Assembly: GCF_014084125.1 (NCBI RefSeq)
Contig: NZ_CP048405.1
Coordinates: forward strand, 930,001 to 994,000
Direction of reading: 5' to 3'
Source of the DNA: Streptacidiphilus sp. PB12-B1b
GTDB taxonomy: Bacteria; Actinomycetota; Actinomycetes; Streptomycetales; Streptomycetaceae
DNA length: 64,000 nucleotides
Position numbers and translations under genes: made by a program. Positions 37,264-44,795 of this stretch are shown here, piece after piece; position 1 is the stretch's first letter, and the number at the start of each line of letters is the position of its first letter. Under the pieces are notes generated by a model that saw only the letters and a list, made by a program, of their open reading frames with translations, had not been told where the DNA came from and did not search any database.

Positions 37264-37278
37264 TTGCGTACTGCGCAA
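37264..37278. promoter_or_regulatory. Inverted repeat TTGCG-TACTG-CGCAA
   Basis: Perfect 5-5-5 dyad in the 131-bp shared promoter region of the D-amino-acid operon and ridA. A related half-site, TTGCAT, follows at 37285. A single regulator could coordinate the two divergent units; its identity is unknown. Confidence 0.5.
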
Positions 37279-37346
37279 CGGTGATTGCATATCCTGCCGC
37301 ACCGTCGTGCGTCCGTACAGTCCGCCGATGCGAAGGAGCCCCATCC

Positions 37347-37745
37347 ATGAGCAGGAATGTCGTCCGTACCGAGGGGGCCCCGGTGCCCGTGGCCCGATTC
37401 TCCCAGGGCGTCGCCAAGGGCGGTCTGCTGCAGGTCGCCGGGCAGGTCGGGTTCGAGCCGTCGACCGGCCTGCCGGTCGGGCCCGGCCTGGCCGAGCAGA
37501 TCGAGCAGACCCTGCGCAATGTGCAGGCGGTGCTGGAGGCCGGCGGCTCCGGCTGGGCCGATGTCATCATGATGCGGGTGTACCTCACCGACACCGCGCA
37601 CTTCGCCGAGCTGAACGAGGTGTACGACGCCTGGTTCGGCACGGTCCTGCCGGAGGGCGGCTACCCGGCCCGCACCACCGTCTACGTCGGCCTGCCGGCC
37701 GGGCTGCTGGTGGAGATCGACGCCCTGGCGGTCACCGCGCCCTGA
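37347..37745 (+). CDS. ridA: RidA-family enamine/imine deaminase
   Basis: 132-aa YjgF/YER057c/UK114 protein that hydrolyses reactive enamines and imines released by PLP dehydratases. Core seen: ARFSQGVAKGGLLQVAGQVG, QTLRNVQAVLEAGGSGW, MRVYLTDTAHFAELNEVY, and TTVYVGLPAGLLVEIDALA. The conserved substrate-binding Arg is in PARTTV; the closing Glu in VEIDA. ATG 37347 has GAAGGAG upstream. Its position divergent to a D-amino-acid deaminase fits clearance of that enzyme's 2-aminoacrylate-type product. Confidence 0.9.
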   Translation: MSRNVVRTEGAPVPVARFSQGVAKGGLLQVAGQVGFEPSTGLPVGPGLAEQIEQTLRNVQAVLEAGGSGWADVIMMRVYLTDTAHFAELNEVYDAWFGTVLPEGGYPARTTVYVGLPAGLLVEIDALAVTAP

Positions 37746-37786
37746 CCCGGCCCCGGACGAAACCCGGCGCGTGTGTGCGGACACGG

Positions 37787-37831
37787 CCGGGCCCGGCGCC
37801 CCCCGCGCGGTGCGGAGGACGCCGGGCCCGG
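37787..37831. terminator. Bidirectional terminator ridA/chitinase
   Basis: CCGGGCCCGGCG (37787-37798) pairs perfectly with CGCCGGGCCCGG (37820-37831) around a 21-nt loop, between convergent genes. A CAGGT(A/G) triplet repeat follows at 37835-37850. Confidence 0.65.
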
Positions 37832-37876
37832 TGCAGGTACAGGTGCAGGTGCCGGATCGGTTCGAACCGGGCCCGG

Positions 37877-39451
37877 TTACGGCATGGCGTGGACGAAGGC
37901 GCCCTCGTTCAGCGCGAACTGGTTGCCGTTGCTGGCGTCCCAGGCGGTGGACCAGGTCATCACGCCACCGATCGTCGGCCACAGGGTGGTCGGCTTGTAG
38001 GTGCCGCAGTCGGCGCCCTTGGCCAGGCAGTTGAGCGCGTTCTCGACGACGCTCGGGGCGACGTAGCCGCTGCCGGCCGCGCTCGGCGAGGCCGGGACGC
38101 CGATGCCGACCTGGTTCGGGCTCAGGCCCGCCTGGATGGCGGTGCAGGCGAGCGAGGTGATGAAGTCGACGCTGCCCTCGGAGTAGACGCCGCCGTCACA
38201 GCCGTTCATCGAACCCGAGTTGTAGTACTGGGTGTTGACGATGGTCAGGATGTTCTTCACGTCCAGCGCGGTGGCCAGGTAGTCCGAGCTCGCGCTCAGC
38301 ATGTCGATGGTCTGCGGGGCCATCGTCAGCACGAAGCCCGAGCCGGCCTTGGACGCCAGGGACTCCAGCGCCTGCGACATGTAGGTCGGGTTGATCCCGT
38401 TCTCCAGGTCGATGTCGACGCCGTCGAAGCCGTACTGCTGCATCAGCGCGTAGGCGCTGTTGGCGAAGTTGGTGGCGGCGGTGGAGCTGCTGACGCTGAT
38501 GGTGCCGTCCTGGCCGCCGATCGACAGCACGACCTTGTCGCCGGCCGCGTGCTTGGCCGCGATGTCCGCCTCGAACTGCGCGGTGGTGTAGCCGCCGAGC
38601 TTGCTCACCAGGGTCGGGTCCAGCGAGAAGGTGATGCCGCCGTCGTTGGCCGAGTCGGCCGTGGCGAAGGCCACCGCGATGATGTTGTAGGCCGGGTTGA
38701 CGGCGGCGATGGTCTGGTCGGTTGCGCCGTTGTCGAAGTCCTGCCAGTAGCCGGTGACCCAGTGCTTGCCGCTGCCGCCGCTCGGCGGGGAGGTCGGGGT
38801 GGGCGTGGGCGTCGGCGTCGGGCTGGACGACTTGGTCGGCGTCGGCGTCGGGGTGGGCGTCGGGCTGGACGACTTGGTGGGCGTCGGCGTCGGCGTGGGG
38901 GAGGACGAGGCCGGGGCGGAGGGGCTGGGGCTGGAGCCCGCGGCGCCGGTCAGCGCCACGTCGTCGGCGTTGTAGGTGCCCTGGCCGTACCAGCCGTGCA
39001 GGTAGATGGTGACGCTGGTGGTGGTCGCGCCGGTGGTGAACGACGTGCTCAGCTGGTTCCAGGCGCTGTTGCTGGACCAGGTGCTGACGTCGGTGCCGCC
39101 GTCGCCGCTGGTGCCCAGGTAGACGTAGCTGCCCTGGACCCAGGCGCTCAGCGCGTACGTGGACTTCGGCTGGACGCTGATGGTCTGGCTGCACTGCGCG
39201 TCGTCACTGCTGGTCGCCGCACCCGCCAGGGCGTACGAGCCGGAGTGGACCGGGGAGCTGACGACGCTGCCGGTGCCGGCGTCGCAGGTCCAGTTGGTGA
39301 GCGCACCGGTCTCGAAGCCGGGGTTGACGACCAGGTTGCTGCTGGTGGCGGCGTTGGCCCCGCCGGTGAAGGCGACGAGCCCGGCGAGGCCGAGGCCGAC
39401 TGCGGTGGTACAGGCGGTGACGGTGCCGGCCAGACGGCGTGGGGATCTCAT
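37877..39451 (-). CDS. Secreted GH18 chitinase with N-terminal carbohydrate-binding module
   Basis: 524-aa extracellular enzyme. Signal peptide ends near ANAATSSN. Residues about 37-165 form a CBM16/CBM4-9-like beta-sandwich (LVVNPGFETGALTNWTCD). A Pro/Thr/Ser linker with repeats of PTPTPTPTKSSS covers about 175-225. The GH18 barrel follows, with the catalytic signature FDGVDIDLE (Asp343, Asp346, Asp348, acid Glu350) and the SIGGQDG strand. It should hydrolyse chitin to chitobiose. ATG 39451. A DasR-like site lies 57 bp upstream. Confidence 0.93.
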   Translation of the reverse strand: MRSPRRLAGTVTACTTAVGLGLAGLVAFTGGANAATSSNLVVNPGFETGALTNWTCDAGTGSVVSSPVHSGSYALAGAATSSDDAQCSQTISVQPKSTYALSAWVQGSYVYLGTSGDGGTDVSTWSSNSAWNQLSTSFTTGATTTSVTIYLHGWYGQGTYNADDVALTGAAGSSPSPSAPASSSPTPTPTPTKSSSPTPTPTPTPTKSSSPTPTPTPTPTSPPSGGSGKHWVTGYWQDFDNGATDQTIAAVNPAYNIIAVAFATADSANDGGITFSLDPTLVSKLGGYTTAQFEADIAAKHAAGDKVVLSIGGQDGTISVSSSTAATNFANSAYALMQQYGFDGVDIDLENGINPTYMSQALESLASKAGSGFVLTMAPQTIDMLSASSDYLATALDVKNILTIVNTQYYNSGSMNGCDGGVYSEGSVDFITSLACTAIQAGLSPNQVGIGVPASPSAAGSGYVAPSVVENALNCLAKGADCGTYKPTTLWPTIGGVMTWSTAWDASNGNQFALNEGAFVHAMP

Positions 39452-39507
39452 AGACCTGTCCTCATGTGGGGGAGGGGGAAGACAGCGGATGAAGCCTGCC
39501 CCACAAG

Positions 39508-39521
39508 TTGGCCTAGACCAA
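39508..39521. promoter_or_regulatory. DasR-responsive (dre)-like element upstream of chitinase
   Basis: Reads TTGGTCTAGGCCAA on the coding (minus) strand, 11 of 12 to the dre core TGGTCTAGACCA. DasR, a GntR-family regulator, controls chitin and GlcNAc genes in Streptomyces, so repression of this chitinase by DasR is expected. Confidence 0.7.
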
Positions 39522-39634
39522 TAGAGCTGTCAAGAGTTCTTGCTGCTGCTTAAGCTCCTCTTAATTCTCTGACAGGGTTGCAAGTGGGCAGGTCAGAGTG
39601 GGTTTTGGGACGAAAGGTTCACCAGTAAAAGGTA

Positions 39635-39672
39635 CAGACCACCTACGGGAGCCATCTCCCGTAGGTGGTCTG
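39635..39672 (-). terminator. Strong terminator after the aldo/keto reductase gene
   Basis: Perfect 17-bp stem (arm CAGACCACCTACGGGAG, 39635-39651) with a 4-nt loop and the matching arm 39656-39672. On the minus strand it is followed by TACCTTTTA, a U-rich tail. It lies 9 bp beyond the aldo/keto reductase stop. Confidence 0.9.
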
Positions 39673-39681
39673 CCCGGTTGT

Positions 39682-40737
39682 TCAGTCCTCGCTGGACGCC
39701 GACCAGATGTTGATGTCCGCGTCGGTCGCGTAGCGGTCGATCTCGGCCAGCTCCTCATCCGACAGCGGCTCGCCCTGCACCGAGGCGATGTTGGCCTCCA
39801 GCTGCGCCACCGAGGAGGCGCCGATCAGCGCCGAGGTCATCCGCTCGTCGCGCAGCAGCCACTTCAGCGCCAGCTGCGCCAGCGACTGGCCGCGCTTGGC
39901 CGCGATGTCGTTCAGGGCGCGCAGCTTGAACAGGGTCTGCTCGGTCAGCGCCGCCGGATCCAGCGACTTGCCCTGCGAGGCCCGCGAGCCCTCCGGGATG
40001 CCGTGCAGGTAGCGGTCGGTGAGCATGCCCTGGGCCAGCGGCGCGAAGCCGATGCAGCCCGCGCCCTCCTCGGCCAGGACGTCCAGCAGCCCGTCCTCCT
40101 CGATCCAGCGGTTCAGCATCGAGTAGGAGGGCTGGTGGATCAGCAGCGGCACCCCGAGCCCGCGCAGGATGGCCGCGGCCTTGCGGGTGTTCTCCGCGCT
40201 GTAGGAGGAGATGCCGACGTACAGCGCCTTGCCCTGCTGGACGGCGGAGGCGAGCGCCCCCATCGTCTCCTCCAGCGGGGTCTGCGGGTCGAAGCGGTGC
40301 GAGTAGAAGATGTCGACGTAGTCCAGGCCCATCCGGCTCAGCGACTGGTCCAGGCTGGCGGTGAGGTACTTGCGCGAGCCCCACTCCCCGTACGGGCCGG
40401 GCCACATGTCGTACCCGGCCTTGGTGGAGATGACCAACTCGTCCCGGTACGGGCGGAAGTCGGCGGCCAGGTGCCGACCGAAGTTGGCCTCGGCCGCGCC
40501 GTACGGCGGGCCGTAGTTGTTGGCCAGGTCGAAGTGCGTGACGCCGAGGTCGAAGGCGCGGCGCAGGATCGCCCGCTGGGTCTCCAGCGGCTTGTCGTCG
40601 CCGAAGTTGTGCCACAGGCCGAGCGAGATCTCGGGCAGCTTCAGCCCGCTGCGCCCGGTCCGGCGGTAGGCCATGGCGCCGGCCTGTGCCGTGCCGTCGT
40701 AGCGGTTCTCTGCGGCCCGGTACGGAGCTGGGATCAT
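39682..40737 (-). CDS. Aldo/keto reductase (YghZ/GAP-reductase type)
   Basis: NADPH-dependent TIM-barrel oxidoreductase of 351 aa, resembling L-glyceraldehyde-3-phosphate/methylglyoxal reductases. Catalytic tetrad positions can be seen: FDLANNYGPPYGAAE (Asp, Tyr), VISTKAGYDM (Lys), DIFYSHRFDPQTPLE (His). The cofactor-binding end reads SALIGASSVAQLEANI. The N-terminus carries about 23 residues (PAPYRAAENRYDG) before YRRTGRSGLK, typical of the YghZ subgroup. ATG 40737 has a GAGAGG site. Divergent from uppS. Confidence 0.92.
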   Translation of the reverse strand: MIPAPYRAAENRYDGTAQAGAMAYRRTGRSGLKLPEISLGLWHNFGDDKPLETQRAILRRAFDLGVTHFDLANNYGPPYGAAEANFGRHLAADFRPYRDELVISTKAGYDMWPGPYGEWGSRKYLTASLDQSLSRMGLDYVDIFYSHRFDPQTPLEETMGALASAVQQGKALYVGISSYSAENTRKAAAILRGLGVPLLIHQPSYSMLNRWIEEDGLLDVLAEEGAGCIGFAPLAQGMLTDRYLHGIPEGSRASQGKSLDPAALTEQTLFKLRALNDIAAKRGQSLAQLALKWLLRDERMTSALIGASSVAQLEANIASVQGEPLSDEELAEIDRYATDADINIWSASSED

Positions 40738-40881
40738 CGGGGCACACCTCTCACAGCGGGTTGGTCCGACTTTTGTATGTCCAGTGAACAATACTCGTGA
40801 CCAGTTGCTTGTCATGTCTCTCATACCCCGGGAGTAGGGTGTGCCCTCGGGCGAGCAGTAGGCAGAGGGGCGAGTAGGAAC

Positions 40882-41673
40882 ATGGATCTGGGCGCGGTGA
40901 TCCGACGTACGCCGGTGCTTCGGCAGCTGACGTACGGCCTCTACGGACGGCGCGTGGAAGCCCACCTCGACAGGAGCAGAGTGCCCCGCCACGTCGGCGT
41001 GATGCTCGACGGCAACCGTCGCTGGGCCCGCGCCGCGGGGATGTCCACCGTGGACGGCCACCAGAGCGGCGCCGACAAGATCCCCGACTTCCTCGGCTGG
41101 TGCGAGGAGACCGGCGTGGAGGTGGTCACGCTGTGGCTGCTGTCCACCGACAACCTCACCCGCCCGCAGGAGGAGGTCGTCCCGTTGCTCGGCATCATCG
41201 AGCAGGCCGTCCGCGACCTGGTGGCCGACGGACGCTGGCGGGTGCACCCGGTGGGCGCGCTGGACCTGCTGCCGCCGCAGACCGCCGAGGTGCTCAAGGC
41301 GGCCGACGAGGCCACCGCGCACCGCAGCGGGATAGTCGTCAACGTGGCCGTGGGCTACGGCGGTCGGCACGAGATCGCCGAGGCCGTCCGCAAGCTGCTG
41401 CAGGAACAGGCCGCGCTGGGCACCTCGGTGGAGGAGCTGGCCGAGATGATCGACGTCGAGCACATCGCCCGGCACCTCTACACCAGCGGCCAGCCCGACC
41501 CGGACCTGGTCATCCGCACCTCCGGCGAGCAGCGGCTGTCCGGCTTCCTGCTCTGGCAGAGCGCCCACTCCGAGTTCTACTTCTGCGAGGCCTACTGGCC
41601 CGCCTTCCGCAAGGTCGACTTCCTGCGCGCGCTGCGCGACTACGCGGCCCGGCAGCGCCGCTTCGGTGGCTGA
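40882..41673 (+). CDS. uppS: Isoprenyl (cis-prenyl) transferase, UppS family
   Basis: Adds isopentenyl units in Z configuration to make polyprenyl diphosphate, the lipid carrier for cell-wall synthesis. 263 aa. Family motifs: HVGVMLDGNRRWARAAG (catalytic Asp, Arg), a GHQSGADK region, WLLSTDNLTRP, VNVAVGYGGRHEI, and the C-terminal PDLVIRTSGEQRLSGFLLWQ with FYFCEAYWPAF. Actinomycetes have two paralogues (short- and long-chain); which one this is cannot be told. ATG 40882. Confidence 0.93.
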   Translation: MDLGAVIRRTPVLRQLTYGLYGRRVEAHLDRSRVPRHVGVMLDGNRRWARAAGMSTVDGHQSGADKIPDFLGWCEETGVEVVTLWLLSTDNLTRPQEEVVPLLGIIEQAVRDLVADGRWRVHPVGALDLLPPQTAEVLKAADEATAHRSGIVVNVAVGYGGRHEIAEAVRKLLQEQAALGTSVEELAEMIDVEHIARHLYTSGQPDPDLVIRTSGEQRLSGFLLWQSAHSEFYFCEAYWPAFRKVDFLRALRDYAARQRRFGG

Positions 41674-41874
41674 AACCTGTCGCCGACCCCTCCTGCGGCG
41701 GGCCGATCGCCTGCTTGTCTGAACGGCTGATGATGATGAGGCTTCAGTTCGGGTCGGATGGCATGGGTTCCGGGGCGCATGGGAATACCCAGAGCAGACC
41801 GTGACCTCGGCCAACGGGGCCGCAAGGGAGCGGTGAGCCGCGGATGACAGCAGGTCATCCGCCCGGGAGGCCCT
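41674..41874. other. Intergenic region uppS-phoH with probable phoH promoter
   Basis: About 200 bp without a gene. The distal part holds the leader hairpin described separately. GATGATGATGAGG (41728-41741) is a short GAT repeat. No clear terminator for uppS is found. Confidence 0.35.
41840..41862 (+). promoter_or_regulatory. Leader hairpin next to the phoH ribosome-binding site
   Basis: Perfect 9-bp stem GCGGATGAC / GTCATCCGC with a 5-nt loop (AGCAG), ending 3 bp before the GGGAGG ribosome-binding site of the GTG-started phoH gene. No U-tract, so a role in translation or RNA stability is more likely than termination. Confidence 0.55.
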
Positions 41875-43212
41875 GTGGTCAGCTCCAAGAGCCGCCGGAG
41901 TTTGCATGACCGGCGCACGTACGTCCTCGACACCAGCGTGCTGCTGGCCGACCCGGTCGCCATGACCCGCTTCGAGGAGCACGAAGTCGTGCTCCCGGTG
42001 GTCGTGGTGACCGAGCTGGAGGCCAAGCGGCACCATCCGGAACTCGGCTACTTCGCCCGGCAGGCGCTGCGCCTGCTGGACGACTACCGGATCCGGTACG
42101 GCCGTCTCGACGCCCCTATCCCGGTGGGCGAGATCGGCGGCACGATCCGGGTCGAGCTGAACCACACGGATCCGTCCGTGCTCCCGGCGGGCTACCGCCT
42201 CGGGGACAGCGACAGCCGGATCCTGGCGGTGGCCCGCAACCTCCAGGCCGAGGGGTACGACGTCACCGTCGTCTCCAAGGACCTGCCGATGCGGGTCAAG
42301 GCCAGCTCGGTGGGGCTGCTCGCGGAGGAGTACCGCGCCGAGCTCGCCATCACCTCCGGCTGGACCGGGATGGCCGAGCTGGCGGTCTCCGGCGAGCAGG
42401 TGGACTCCCTGTTCGGCGGTGCCGACCACGGCGGCGGCGGGGTGGACCTGCCCGAGGCCCGCGACCTGCCGGTGCACACCGGCCTGGTGCTGACCTCCGA
42501 GCGCGGCAAGGCGCTCGGCCGGGTCACCCCGGACGGCCGGGTGCGGCTGGTGCGCGGCGACCGGGAGGTCTTCGGACTGCGCGGCCGCAGCGCCGAGCAG
42601 CGGATCGCGCTGGATCTGCTGCTCGACCCGGAGATCGGGATCATCTCGATGGGTGGCCGGGCCGGCACCGGAAAGTCCGCGCTGGCGCTGTGCGCGGGCC
42701 TGGAGTCGGTCCTGGAGCGCCGCCAGCACCGCAAGGTGATGGTCTTCCGCCCGCTCTACGCGGTCGGCGGCCAGGAGCTGGGCTACCTGCCCGGCTCCGA
42801 GTCGGAGAAGATGAGCCCCTGGGCCCAGGCGGTCTTCGACACCCTCTCCGCGGTGACCACGCCGGACGTGATCGAGGAGGTGCTGGCCCGGGGCATGCTG
42901 GAGGTCCTGCCGCTCACCCACATCCGGGGCCGCTCGCTGCACGACGCCTTCGTGATCGTCGACGAGGCCCAGTCGCTGGAGCGCAACGTCCTGCTGACGG
43001 TGCTGTCCAGAATCGGCCAGGGCTCCCGGGTGGTGCTCACCCACGACGTCGCGCAGCGCGACAACCTGCGGGTGGGCCGGTACGACGGGGTGGTCGCGGT
43101 GGTGGAGAAGCTCAAGGGTCATCCGCTGTTCGCGCACATCACCCTGACGCGCTCGGAGCGTTCGGCGATTGCGGCGCTGGTGACCGAGATGCTGGAGGAC
43201 ATCCCCGGCTGA
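41875..43212 (+). CDS. phoH2: PIN-PhoH fusion protein (PhoH2 type), RNA helicase/RNase
   Basis: 445 aa. An N-terminal PIN nuclease domain (about residues 10-150) starts with [13 protein letters not shown]; further acidic sites are VTELEAKR and [11 protein letters not shown]. The C-terminal PhoH ATPase (about 225-445) has Walker A GRAGTGKS at residues 261-268, the [13 protein letters not shown] block, Walker [12 protein letters not shown], and [11 protein letters not shown]. Mycobacterial PhoH2 couples helicase and ribonuclease activities, and the same architecture is seen here. GTG 41875 has GGGAGG upstream. Confidence 0.92.
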   Translation: MVSSKSRRSLHDRRTYVLDTSVLLADPVAMTRFEEHEVVLPVVVVTELEAKRHHPELGYFARQALRLLDDYRIRYGRLDAPIPVGEIGGTIRVELNHTDPSVLPAGYRLGDSDSRILAVARNLQAEGYDVTVVSKDLPMRVKASSVGLLAEEYRAELAITSGWTGMAELAVSGEQVDSLFGGADHGGGGVDLPEARDLPVHTGLVLTSERGKALGRVTPDGRVRLVRGDREVFGLRGRSAEQRIALDLLLDPEIGIISMGGRAGTGKSALALCAGLESVLERRQHRKVMVFRPLYAVGGQELGYLPGSESEKMSPWAQAVFDTLSAVTTPDVIEEVLARGMLEVLPLTHIRGRSLHDAFVIVDEAQSLERNVLLTVLSRIGQGSRVVLTHDVAQRDNLRVGRYDGVVAVVEKLKGHPLFAHITLTRSERSAIAALVTEMLEDIPG

Positions 43213-43717
43213 CGTGCGCGGGAACGGCTGCCGGTCCTGGTTCGGCCTGGACCGGCAGTTCCGCGTCCGTCGCCGGGGATGCCCCGATTTCCGGCGGTAT
43301 GACGCGACTTGTACCGCCGGGCGCAGGCAAAGTTGTCCGATCGTAACCATTCCAGCGATGTTTCAGTAGGGCAATCGCACATCTTTCCCTCTCGTACGCC
43401 ATGTGAGCTTCGCCACGCAACTGAGAATTGCGTCCGCGCGTCCCCGTCGGGCATGGTGTGGGTTCTGTCAGGCCCCGCGTACGGCGTGATTGGGCACCCG
43501 CAAGGGTGAACGGCGTCATCGAGTCGATGACGGTGTGTGCGAGTCACCACAACTGAAAACGGCATACAGGCCGTACGCCGCCCGAGAACCACCAGCGTCC
43601 CGTTCCCACCGGGGCGTACGGGCCCGCGTCTCCCGTGACCAGTGCAGGGGGAGGCCAGCGCCAGGGGCAGGGTTCGTCCGTGAGGTCACCACACGGACGA
43701 CGCTGGAAGGAAACCGT
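43213..43717 (+). other. Long leader/intergenic region before the lytic transglycosylase
   Basis: 505 bp without a gene. It holds a hairpin CGTCATC-GAGTC-GATGACG (43514-43532) and complementary segments GCGTACGGC (43479-43487) and GCCGTACGC (43572-43580) that could pair over about 85 nt. Because several Streptomyces wall hydrolases have a c-di-AMP (ydaO) riboswitch I looked for its conserved CAGCTAACCTCG-type block and did not find it. Confidence 0.4.
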
Positions 43718-44416
43718 GTGAACCGGATCTCGGTTCGAGGTGTGGCTGTGGCTTCCGCCACCGCCGTCACTGCTGTAGGAGCTGTGGTCGGCGTTGCCCA
43801 TGCAACCCCAGCGTCGGCCGCCTCGGCGACCGACGTCGCAGGAAGCACCCTCCTTGCCGACGTCCCCTCGGGCACCGAGGCGCAGACGGTGAGCGACAAC
43901 CTCGCCCTGCAGGCCAACGCGCAGCAGGCGGACGCCACCGCCGCCGCGCAGAAGGCCGCGGACCAGGCCGCCCGCCTCGCCGCCGCCCACGCGGCGACCG
44001 CCAAGTCCAACGCCGAGAAGGCAGCAGCCGCCAAGGCCGCCGCCATCGCCAAGGCCAAGGCGGACGCCAAGGCCGCGGCCAACGCCGCCGCGGCGAGCCG
44101 GACCCAGCTGGCGCAGACCTACGCCCCCGGCACGGTGCAGGCCCTGGCCGAGTCGATCATAGGAAACGCCACCCAGTTCGGCTGCTTCAGCGAGATCGTC
44201 ACGCGCGAGAGCGGCTGGAACTACACCGCGACCAATGCCGCCTCCGGCGCGTACGGCCTGGTCCAGGCCCTGCCCGGGGACAAGATGGCCTCGGCCGGCT
44301 CCGACTGGCGGACCAACCCGGCCACGCAGATAAAGTGGGGCCTCAGCTACATGGACTCCCGCTACGGCAGCCCGTGCGGCGCCTGGTCGTTCTGGCAGGC
44401 GCACAGCTGGTACTAG
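43718..44416 (+). CDS. Secreted lytic-transglycosylase-like cell-wall hydrolase
   Basis: 232 aa. A signal peptide covers about residues 1-34 (ISVRGVAVASATAVTAVGAV, ending ATPASAA). Next comes an Ala/Lys-rich helical stalk (about 60-130; repeats such as AKAAAIAKAKADAKAAA). The C-terminal ~100 residues are an SLT/Rpf-like domain. Glu164 in FSEIVTRESGWN is the probable catalytic acid, followed by ASGAYGLVQALP and IKWGLSYMDSRYGSPCGAW. Cleaves peptidoglycan glycan strands, probably in growth or development. GTG 43718 has GGAAGGA upstream. Confidence 0.88.
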   Translation: MNRISVRGVAVASATAVTAVGAVVGVAHATPASAASATDVAGSTLLADVPSGTEAQTVSDNLALQANAQQADATAAAQKAADQAARLAAAHAATAKSNAEKAAAAKAAAIAKAKADAKAAANAAAASRTQLAQTYAPGTVQALAESIIGNATQFGCFSEIVTRESGWNYTATNAASGAYGLVQALPGDKMASAGSDWRTNPATQIKWGLSYMDSRYGSPCGAWSFWQAHSWY

Positions 44417-44528
44417 GACATCCGGTACCGATGCGCCCGGTTCACCAGGACGCCCGGTGCCCGTGACGGCGGCCCGGTACTGCCGTCACTGAATATCTCG
44501 TGCCCGGCCTCACGGCCCGGAAACGTGT

Positions 44529-44563
44529 GGAAGCCCCCGATCCCTGTCCGATCGGGGGCTTCC
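44529..44563 (+). terminator. Terminator hairpin after the lytic transglycosylase
   Basis: Perfect 14-bp stem (44529-44542 with 44550-44563; arm GGAAGCCCCCGATC) with a 7-nt loop, then a pyrimidine-rich tail TATCTCTCCC. Confidence 0.9.
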
Positions 44564-44795
44564 TATCTCTCCCACGGAACGGCCGCTGTGTGCGGGGCGG
44601 CCTCACGGGTGGTCGTCCCCCCGTGTTCCGAGGGGTAAACCCGATTTCGATAATAATGACCGGATAATCCGACGGGCCGGGTCGCCGCCGGGCCGTCCAA
44701 GCGGTGGGCCGTCCCCGGTGCGGTCGTCCCCTACCGGTACCGTTCGGTGCGAGAAGTACGCGCAGCACCGAGGCGGGGCGAAGGGGCGAACGGCG

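Noticed and set aside
34247-37642. 1131-codon minus-strand open frame
   Set aside because: It fuses a shadow frame of the PLP enzyme and intergenic DNA to the real deacylase, which starts at 35935.
38800-38930. Tandem repeat array in the chitinase region
   Set aside because: It encodes the PTPTPTPTKSSS linker of the secreted chitinase, a usual feature of such enzymes.
39682-43350. 1222-codon minus-strand open frame spanning uppS and phoH
   Set aside because: Only the part up to 40737 (aldo/keto reductase) is real; the remainder is antisense to uppS and phoH, which have full family motifs on the plus strand.
43440-43717. c-di-AMP (ydaO) riboswitch before the lytic transglycosylase
   Set aside because: A GGGTGAA-like block is present, but the conserved CAGCTAACC/CTCG segments and the expected pairing were not found by eye.
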